Of a stretch of DNA of 14,605 nucleotides, positions 6,883-12,239 are shown in pieces; position 1 is the stretch's first letter, and every line of letters begins with the position of its first letter. The DNA is from Lachnospiraceae bacterium UBA4348 (GTDB lineage: Bacteria > Bacillota > Clostridia > Lachnospirales > Lachnospiraceae): positions 1 through 14,605 of the forward strand of contig DGTA01000063.1 in the NCBI GenBank assembly GCA_002394165.1. Direction: 5' to 3'. The position numbers and the translations under genes are program-made. The notes beneath the pieces are model-generated. The model had not been told where the DNA came from. It made no database searches and was given only the letters and a program-made list of their open reading frames with translations.

Positions 6883-7866
6883 ATGCCCATTCTGGTACAG
6901 AATGACCTGCCTGCCAAACAGATCCTCGAATCTGAGAACATATTCGTGATGGATGAGACCAGGGCTCATACCCAGGAGATCCGTCCGCTGCAGATCCTGA
7001 TCCTGAATCTCATGCCGCTCAAGGAAGTGACAGAGCTGGACCTTTTAAGGGTTCTTTCCAATTTCCCGATCCAGACCCAGATCACCTTCCTGACGATGGA
7101 AACGCATGAATCGAAACATACTCAGACCTCCCACCTGAATAAATTCTACACGGGCTTCTCACAGATCAAAGATGAATACTACGACGGAATGATCATCACC
7201 GGAGCCCCGGTCGAACAGCTGGAGTTTGAGGAAGTCAGTTACTGGGACGAGCTGACAAAGATCATGAGCTGGACCCGCACTCATGTATTCTCCACCCTGT
7301 ATATCTGCTGGGCTTCCCAGGCGGGGCTCTACTATCATCACGGAATAAACAAAGTCATGCTTCCGAAGAAGCTTTCCGGCGTTTATCCCCATAAGGTACT
7401 CCACCGCAGGAAAATGCTCATGAGAGGCATGGACGATTATTTTTACGCTCCCCAGTCCCGCTACACAGGGCTTGATGAGGAAGCTGTGGCCGCCAACCCG
7501 GAGCTGTATGTGGTCGCCGCCGGCAAGGAGACCGGCAGCTGCGTCATCCTGGCCTACTCTTCAAGACAGGTCTTCGTGACCGGCCACACCGAATACGACC
7601 GCTATGAACTGGACAGCGAATATAAGCGTGACCTGGCCAGGGGACTGAACCCGGATATCCCGGTGAACTACTACCCGGATGACGATCCTTCAAAGAAGCC
7701 GATCCTCTCCTGGCGTTCCAGTTCCAACTGCATCTATACCAACTGGCTTAACCTGGTCTACCAGGAAACACCCTATGACCTGAAGAAGCTGACCGACCTG
7801 GCGCAGGCCAGCTACACGATCACGCCTCCCAGGCCCGAGGGATTAAACGACGAAGAGGGAAACTGA
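6883..7866 (+). CDS. metA: Homoserine O-acyltransferase MetA, predicted acetyl-CoA type
   Basis: Activates the hydroxyl of L-homoserine by acylation, the committed step towards methionine. The 327-residue protein is full length. The catalytic residues match the family: C142 in YICWASQAG (nucleophile), with H235 and E237 in VTGHTEYDR. K47 is in NLMPLKEVTE. Residue 111 is glutamate (GAPVEQLEFEEV, 107-118). Published work on the Bacillus cereus enzyme linked Glu111 to acetyl-CoA use and Gly111, as in E. coli, to succinyl-CoA. The product is therefore predicted to be O-acetylhomoserine, feeding direct sulfhydrylation or cystathionine synthesis. GGAGGTGA at 6869-6876 sits 6 bases before the ATG. 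purC follows 31 bp downstream, likely on the same transcript. The acyl specificity is inferred from one residue. Confidence 0.96.
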   Translation: MPILVQNDLPAKQILESENIFVMDETRAHTQEIRPLQILILNLMPLKEVTELDLLRVLSNFPIQTQITFLTMETHESKHTQTSHLNKFYTGFSQIKDEYYDGMIITGAPVEQLEFEEVSYWDELTKIMSWTRTHVFSTLYICWASQAGLYYHHGINKVMLPKKLSGVYPHKVLHRRKMLMRGMDDYFYAPQSRYTGLDEEAVAANPELYVVAAGKETGSCVILAYSSRQVFVTGHTEYDRYELDSEYKRDLARGLNPDIPVNYYPDDDPSKKPILSWRSSSNCIYTNWLNLVYQETPYDLKKLTDLAQASYTITPPRPEGLNDEEGN

Positions 7867-7883
7867 GGATGTTCTTTAAAAAG

Positions 7884-7889
7884 AAAGGA
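7884..7889 (+). promoter_or_regulatory. Ribosome binding site deciding the purC start
   Basis: AAAGGA lies 8 bases before the ATG at 7898. An earlier in-frame ATG at 7889 overlaps this site, so it is unlikely to be used. Confidence 0.8.
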
Positions 7890-7897
7890 TGACCGAT

Positions 7898-8767
7898 ATG
7901 ACAGAATACAGACCGATCAAAGAGGGAAAAGTACGTGAAATCTATGATACCGGTGAATACCTGATCATGAGGGCCACCGACAGGATCAGCTGTTTTGACG
8001 TGATCTTAAACAATGAGGTCTCAAAGAAGGGAATGGTCCTGACGCAGATGTCCCGCTTCTGGTTCGACCTGACACGGGATATCGTCCCCAACCATATGGT
8101 TACGGTCGACCCGGAGCAGATGCCGCCCTTCTTCAGGGGCAGCGGCTTTGCCGGCAACTGCATGATGTGCCGGAAGCTCGAGATGCTGCCGGTGGAATGC
8201 ATCGTCCGCGGTTATATTACGGGCAGCGGCTGGGCCAGCTATCAGAAAAACGGGACGGTCTGCGGCATCGCTCTTCCCGAGGGACTTTCCGAATCGGAGA
8301 AACTGCCTGAGCCGATCTACACTCCCTCCACAAAAGCCGAGATCGGGGATCATGACGAAAATATCTCCTACGAGCAGAGCATCGCTCACCTGGAGAAGAG
8401 CTACCCGGGAAAAGGCGAAGAATACGCCAAAGCCCTGAAGGACCTCTCCATCGCTCTCTATAAGAAGTGTGCAGACTACGCCCTCTCCAAAGGCATCATC
8501 ATCGCCGATACCAAGTTTGAGTTCGGTCTTGATCCGGAAGGCAATATCGTCCTCGGAGACGAGATGCTCACACCGGACAGCTCACGCTTCTGGCCGGCGG
8601 ACACCTATGAAGCCGGCCACAGCCAGCCGTCCTTCGACAAGCAGTTTGCGCGTGACTGGCTGAAAGCCAATGAAGGCCATAACTGGACGCTTCCGCAGGA
8701 AGTGGTGGACAAAACGATCGAAAAATACCTGCAGGCATATGAGATGCTGACAGGAGAAACATTATGA
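7898..8767 (+). CDS. purC: SAICAR synthase (phosphoribosylaminoimidazole-succinocarboxamide synthase)
   Basis: Joins CAIR with L-aspartate using ATP, giving SAICAR in de novo purine synthesis. With the ATG at 7898 it has 289 residues, the longer SAICAR synthase form. The N-terminal ATP-binding strand-loop is IKEGKVREIYD (7-17), followed by ATDRISCFDVI (26-36). The signature VECIVRGYITGSGWASY lies at 99-115. KLPEPIYTPSTKAEIGDHDE (135-154) and IIADTKFEFG (201-210) lie further on, then GDEMLTPDSSRFWP (220-233), which contributes metal- and substrate-binding acids. The gene sits 31 bp after metA with no separate promoter seen, so the two are probably co-transcribed. No other purine gene is in the window. 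The stop codon overlaps the end of the convergent hydrolase gene, and a strong terminator follows immediately. Confidence 0.96.
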   Translation: MTEYRPIKEGKVREIYDTGEYLIMRATDRISCFDVILNNEVSKKGMVLTQMSRFWFDLTRDIVPNHMVTVDPEQMPPFFRGSGFAGNCMMCRKLEMLPVECIVRGYITGSGWASYQKNGTVCGIALPEGLSESEKLPEPIYTPSTKAEIGDHDENISYEQSIAHLEKSYPGKGEEYAKALKDLSIALYKKCADYALSKGIIIADTKFEFGLDPEGNIVLGDEMLTPDSSRFWPADTYEAGHSQPSFDKQFARDWLKANEGHNWTLPQEVVDKTIEKYLQAYEMLTGETL

Positions 8768-9955
8768 GGGGCCCGGCCCCTCATTTTTTTCTTCCAGAAG
8801 TCCCAGCTTCTCCGCTGCTCTTCCGGCTTTCCCAATCCATGACTCCATCTTTCCGGTGATCGGCTGGGAGAGGTTCTCCGCTCCGCTCTTTACCAGCGCT
8901 GTCAGCGTCGTCCGAAGCACATGCTGCCGCTCTTTGGGAAGAGCAGCGATGCCTTTGAGGATCTCACCATATCCTTTCAGGCTGGTGTCAATGTCGGAGA
9001 GTTTTTTATTATCTCCGCTTCCGGCCAGATTGAAGACAGTATCGACAAAGGTCTTTCGCTCAAGCGGGCTGAGACGGCCGACCCAGTCCCTGATGGTCCG
9101 TTCAAAATACAGGCTCGCATCCGACAGTCCGGAAGCTTCCACCAGACCGGTCCCGAGCACCTGCCAGGAGAGCGTGTCGTGCTGCCAGATCCCGGAGCGG
9201 CTGCTTACGATCACCCTGCGCGGCACCGGATTGTCCAGCATCAGCCCGAAGATCGACCCTTCCGGAACGATATTGACGATCCGCTCCCAGACGGAGGCCA
9301 TCTGGGGGGAGTTGGCGATTTCCTGCGAAAAGCCCGGCCCGTCAAGGTTCCAGACGCGGACGATCCTCTCTTTGAACTGTTCTTCGCAGAATGCGGCGGC
9401 GTACATGGCAAAATTGCCGCCCTTGGAATGTCCGCCGATCCTCACCGGACCGTTAAACTGTCTCATGAGATGGTTCAGATAGCTCACCGCCATCTGCTGA
9501 CCGGGAGTCCTGTCCGTAAAGCTCATATTGAAATCTTCTTTCCAGCCAGCCAGGGAATTGTCTGTACCGCGGTAAGATATGAACAGGCTCCCGTCTCCCA
9601 GGTGAAAGGTTACCGCGCTGATCTGGGCTTCACTCTTTTCATCGACAAGATTGAAATACCCGCCCAGGCGCACTCTCCTGAACCTGGCACTGTCCGCCAT
9701 CTGCCTGAGGATCTGCAGCGGGACCTGGGAGGTAAAGCCGGTCCTGGCGCGGATCTCCTCCTCCGTATGGATCTCAAAGTACCTTGTCGCCGCTTCACTC
9801 AGCGACACCGTCTCATCGCTGGCCAGTCCCGGAATGACTCCTTCAAGATCCGTATAGGTCAGGGTGCATAACAGCAGGCTGTCAACATCGTTAAACGGTG
9901 AGCGGGACCATGTCAGGTCTCCTCTCCAGTCCAGGTAATCCACGATATTTGCCAT
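8762..9955 (-). CDS. DUF2974 (Mbeg1-like) alpha/beta-hydrolase
   Basis: A predicted alpha/beta-hydrolase of 397 residues from the DUF2974/Mbeg1-like lipase family, which is common in Firmicutes and largely uncharacterised. The nucleophile elbow GHSKGG (175-180) holds S177. A strand with FISYRGTDNSLAGWKEDF (125-142) precedes it, as in lipases. D205 in NLDGPGF (203-209) and H259 in GIWQHD (255-260) are candidate triad partners. No signal peptide or membrane segment is seen, so it is probably cytoplasmic. The C-terminal part (about 290-397) is helical and charged, with no motif I know. Its ATG shares one base with the stop of the SGNH gene (TGATG), and GGAGG lies inside that gene, so translation is probably coupled. 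The 3' end overlaps purC by 6 bases and contains its terminator. The substrate is unknown. Confidence 0.88.
   Translation of the reverse strand: MANIVDYLDWRGDLTWSRSPFNDVDSLLLCTLTYTDLEGVIPGLASDETVSLSEAATRYFEIHTEEEIRARTGFTSQVPLQILRQMADSARFRRVRLGGYFNLVDEKSEAQISAVTFHLGDGSLFISYRGTDNSLAGWKEDFNMSFTDRTPGQQMAVSYLNHLMRQFNGPVRIGGHSKGGNFAMYAAAFCEEQFKERIVRVWNLDGPGFSQEIANSPQMASVWERIVNIVPEGSIFGLMLDNPVPRRVIVSSRSGIWQHDTLSWQVLGTGLVEASGLSDASLYFERTIRDWVGRLSPLERKTFVDTVFNLAGSGDNKKLSDIDTSLKGYGEILKGIAALPKERQHVLRTTLTALVKSGAENLSQPITGKMESWIGKAGRAAEKLGLLEEKNEGPGPS
8764..8790 (+). terminator. Intrinsic terminator of metA-purC, inside the convergent gene
   Basis: ATGAGGGGCC-C-GGCCCCTCAT (8764-8784) is a perfect inverted repeat that folds as a 9-bp GC-rich stem with a 3-base loop, then TTTTTT (8785-8790). 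The T tract supports termination of rightward transcription. Leftward, no comparable T run follows the stem, so it would act poorly for the opposing gene. The stem begins within the purC stop region and overlaps the last codons of the leftward DUF2974 gene, where it encodes the residues NEGPGPS. Confidence 0.9.
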
Positions 9956-10656
9956 CAGCGCAGCGCCTCCGTTTCTGTCAGTTCTTCCTCCGTCATTTTT
10001 TCCTCATCCAGGATGCGTGTGATGCTTCGCCAGGTATAGTCCTGGATCGCAAAGCAGGTGTCGGACCCGTAATGGACCCCGTCCGCCGTCGAGATCCCGT
10101 ACTCAGTCAGGTAACTGTAACAGTCAAGGTATCTTTCGGGAATAGCCGCCTTAAGCTGTTCGTTAAAGGCGCTGATCTGGGCATTGGTCACTGTATACCC
10201 GTTTGCCCTGGCGACTCTCTCATTGACCGGGTTGACCGAAAGGAGCCAGATCCGCCGCTCGGGATAGGCGGCGATCATCTCCCGGTAAAAGCTGATATAG
10301 GAACCTATGTTTCCCAGGTCATTGACCCCGAAGCAGAAAACGATATCCGCCTCCGGGAAGCGCTCCATCTCGTCCTTCAGAAGCGCCATCCCCTCGCCGC
10401 GCATCCAGCTGTATCCCATGCTGACCCTGCCCACATAGTGATACCCTCCGGTGCTCTGTGCCATGCCTACTACCCTGGAATCGCCGTAGAAGATGATATC
10501 CCAGCAGTCCTCGGTGTATGACTGGATATAGTCCAGATCCAGGGAAAAACCTTCCAGGTCTTCCGCCTGCCCGTCCCCTTCATGGGCATAAGCTGCCGCT
10601 GCCAGAAGCAGAAAACAGATGCAGGCTGCCAGGATCTTCAAGCCTTTTTTCCTCAT
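9955..10656 (-). CDS. Exported SGNH/GDSL-type hydrolase
   Basis: A 233-residue predicted esterase or deacetylase of the SGNH superfamily. A clear signal sequence (1-24, ending AAAAYA, a likely signal peptidase I site after residue 24) points to export. The catalytic blocks are seen in order. Block I is YGDSRVVGM (57-65) with nucleophile S60, and G81 in MGYSW is a possible block II glycine. Block III is FGVND (109-113) and block V is DGVHY (192-196) with D192 and H195. No lipobox cysteine follows the signal, so the protein is either secreted or tethered by an uncleaved signal. GAGGGGG lies 7 bases before the ATG. The gene starts 12 bp after the 157-residue gene and is coupled to the DUF2974 hydrolase downstream. 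Cell-wall or polysaccharide ester removal is a plausible role by analogy only. Confidence 0.9.
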   Translation of the reverse strand: MRKKGLKILAACICFLLLAAAAYAHEGDGQAEDLEGFSLDLDYIQSYTEDCWDIIFYGDSRVVGMAQSTGGYHYVGRVSMGYSWMRGEGMALLKDEMERFPEADIVFCFGVNDLGNIGSYISFYREMIAAYPERRIWLLSVNPVNERVARANGYTVTNAQISAFNEQLKAAIPERYLDCYSYLTEYGISTADGVHYGSDTCFAIQDYTWRSITRILDEEKMTEEELTETEALR

Positions 10657-10668
10657 CAGATGACCCCC

Positions 10669-11142
10669 TCACTCGAACGAAAGCGTCCCCAGGAAATCTT
10701 CAAAAAGACGGCGGTTTTCCTCATCCTTATCCTTGTCCGAATAATAATAGACCGTGTAGGTACTGCTCTTGTGCTTGAGCATGACCACCTCACAGTGCTG
10801 GTCCACGTCATTGAGCGTATACTCGTAGCTAAAGCCCCATGCTTTCTGCCCGCAAAGACTCCGGGCATACAGATCACCGCGCTCAAAATTCATGTTTCCC
10901 AGCGCCTTTTCCAGGGTATTTGCGATCCTGCGCACAGCCACTTTCGCATCGGCGATCTTTACCAGAAGCGCAAACGATTTAAACCAGAAAACGGACAGGA
11001 TCATCCCCCGCTCCTTGTTCCGGATGCACCACCGGTCAGGATTTTCATTTTTATACACTTCGAGCATTTCCTTATCATCCATCACGTGAAATTCTTCCGG
11101 ATAAGATGCGTTAAGGACTCCATTGATCAATGCAGTGTTCAT
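10669..11142 (-). CDS. Unrecognised 157-residue protein
   Basis: I do not recognise this protein from specific motifs. It is soluble, without signal peptide or membrane segment, and begins MNTALINGVLNASYPEEFHV. The layout is a short N-terminal strand region, then RGMILSVFWFKS, an amphipathic helix around residues 65-85 (ADAKVAVRRIANTLEKALG), then alternating strands (WGFSYEYTL, HCEVVMLKH, TYTVYYYS). A final helix, EENRRLFEDFLGTLSFE, closes it. Strands followed by a last helix ending in -L-F recall the Mog1/PsbP/DcrB-like fold, but this is only an impression. I place the start at the ATG at 11142, because GAGGAG lies 8 bases upstream. A TTG at 11148 is too close to that site. It sits between the radical SAM and SGNH genes, 15 bp from the first and 12 bp from the second. 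Confidence 0.85.
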   Translation of the reverse strand: MNTALINGVLNASYPEEFHVMDDKEMLEVYKNENPDRWCIRNKERGMILSVFWFKSFALLVKIADAKVAVRRIANTLEKALGNMNFERGDLYARSLCGQKAWGFSYEYTLNDVDQHCEVVMLKHKSSTYTVYYYSDKDKDEENRRLFEDFLGTLSFE

Positions 11143-11150
11143 TTTCAATT

Positions 11151-11159
11151 CTCCTCTTT
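11151..11159 (-). promoter_or_regulatory. Ribosome binding site deciding the start of the 157-residue gene
   Basis: AAAGAGGAG (read leftward) overlaps the TAA stop of the radical SAM gene and lies 8 bases before the ATG at 11142. The overlap also supports co-translation of the two genes. Confidence 0.8.
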
Positions 11160-12057
11160 AAGCCTCCCGGATCTTCCTCTCAAGGCTGTTGATCACTCTC
11201 TTTTTATCTGTGCACCACCCCGGCGCGATCAGCAGATTCCGGGGCGGGTCCCCGGTCATGCGGTGGATCACGATGTCCCCGGGCAGCAGCTTCAGGCACT
11301 CGACGACCAGGTCCGTATACTCCTCCATCGTCATGAGGGGGAACGGCTGTTTTAAATACTCCTCCCCAAGCCTCGTCCCCTTAAGGACCTGCAGCAGCTG
11401 GAGTTTGATCCCGTCGATGCGCGGTTCCGTGCCGGCCAGATACCGGACCGTATCGAGCATGTCCTCCCGGCTCTCTCCCGGAAGTCCCAGTATCACGTGG
11501 ACGATGACGCTCACGCCGGCATTTTTCAGTCTCCGGTTCGCCTCCTCAAAGACATCCAGGGTATAGCCGCGGCCAAACGCGGCCGCCGTCCTCTCGTGGA
11601 TCGTCTGGAGTCCCAACTCCACCCACACCGGTTTGATCTTCGCCAGGCGCCCGAGCATCCCGATCTTCTCATCTTCCAGGCAGTCCGGCCGTGTGCCGAC
11701 AGACAGCAGGGCGATCTCCTCCCGTTCGATGACCTCGCGGTACAGCGCCTCGAGTCTGTCCACATCCCCGTAGGTGTTCGTAAACGACTGGAAATATGCG
11801 ATATACTTCCTGTCTTTGACGTCCATGGAGGGCGGAAATTTTCCGTCCACCAGGCGCTTTGCCTTTACGATCTGCTCACCAACGGGTGCGAATGAAGAAG
11901 CAAACTCTCCCGATCCCCCTTCGGAGCAGAAGCTGCAGCCTCCGTATCCCTTCGTCCCGTCCCTCGTAGGGCAGCTGCAACCCGAGCTTAGGGACAGCTT
12001 GAGCACTTTTCCTCCAAAGCGCTCTTTCAGGACTTCGGAGATCGTCCGGATCTTCAT
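11158..12057 (-). CDS. TIGR01212/YhcC-type radical SAM protein
   Basis: A 299-residue radical S-adenosylmethionine protein of the TIGR01212 (E. coli YhcC-like) family, whose reaction is not established to my knowledge. The N-terminal signature CPTRDGTKGYGGCSFC (29-44) supplies C29, C41 and C44, the likely 4Fe-4S ligands; this family uses a longer spacing than CxxxCxxC. An extra C27 gives a CxC here. YFQSFTNTYGDVDRL (88-102) is typical of the family, as are ELGLQT (147-152) and VHVILGLPGE (186-195). The protein probably binds SAM in a partial TIM barrel. AAAGAGG (12064-12070) lies 6 bases before the ATG at 12057. A TTG at 12111 would add 18 residues but lies almost at the predicted transcription start. 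This is the first gene of the four-gene leftward set. Confidence 0.92.
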   Translation of the reverse strand: MKIRTISEVLKERFGGKVLKLSLSSGCSCPTRDGTKGYGGCSFCSEGGSGEFASSFAPVGEQIVKAKRLVDGKFPPSMDVKDRKYIAYFQSFTNTYGDVDRLEALYREVIEREEIALLSVGTRPDCLEDEKIGMLGRLAKIKPVWVELGLQTIHERTAAAFGRGYTLDVFEEANRRLKNAGVSVIVHVILGLPGESREDMLDTVRYLAGTEPRIDGIKLQLLQVLKGTRLGEEYLKQPFPLMTMEEYTDLVVECLKLLPGDIVIHRMTGDPPRNLLIAPGWCTDKKRVINSLERKIREA

Positions 12058-12063
12058 CGCTAA

Positions 12064-12070
12064 CCTCTTT
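12064..12070 (-). promoter_or_regulatory. Ribosome binding site deciding the radical SAM gene start
   Basis: AAAGAGG (read leftward) sits 6 bases before the ATG at 12057. This favours the 299-residue form, which begins MKIRTISEVLKERFGG as in related proteins. Confidence 0.75.
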
Positions 12071-12122
12071 CTCTGCCCTCCCGGCCTTCCCGCAAGGTCA
12101 TGCTTCGACAATACCAGCTCCG

Positions 12123-12131
12123 ATTATAGCA
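12123..12131 (-). promoter_or_regulatory. Extended -10 promoter for the radical SAM/hydrolase operon
   Basis: TGCTATAAT (12123-12131, read leftward) is an extended -10 element with a perfect TATAAT. No good -35 lies 16-18 bases upstream, which is common for TGn promoters. The start would fall near 12116 and leave a leader of about 59 bases. Confidence 0.6.
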
Positions 12132-12147
12132 CAGATCATACCCGGAA

Positions 12148-12176
12148 TTGAGGTTGCCGTCTTAATATGGTAAACT
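12148..12176 (+). promoter_or_regulatory. Candidate promoter for the large oxidoreductase gene
   Basis: TTGAGG (12148-12153, 4/6 to TTGACA) and TAAACT (12171-12176, 4/6 to TATAAT) are separated by 17 bases. They lie back to back with the leftward extended -10 promoter, without overlapping it. The leader to the ATG at 12240 would be about 55 bases and shows no riboswitch-like structure. The match is moderate. Confidence 0.4.
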
Positions 12177-12239
12177 TTATTTGTGAATGTTTTATGATGC
12201 TGCCGACTGATTTTCACCCAACGACCGGGAGGCCATACT

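Noticed and set aside
12058..12111. A TTG start for the radical SAM protein, adding 18 residues.
   Set aside because: It lies next to the predicted transcription start, lacks a ribosome site, and the added residues do not resemble family members. AAAGAGG precedes the ATG at 12057.
12180..12205. A possible Rex (NADH-sensing repressor) site in the leader of the large oxidoreductase gene, from a TTGTGAA half-site.
   Set aside because: Only the left half matches; the expected TTCACAA-type right half is absent.
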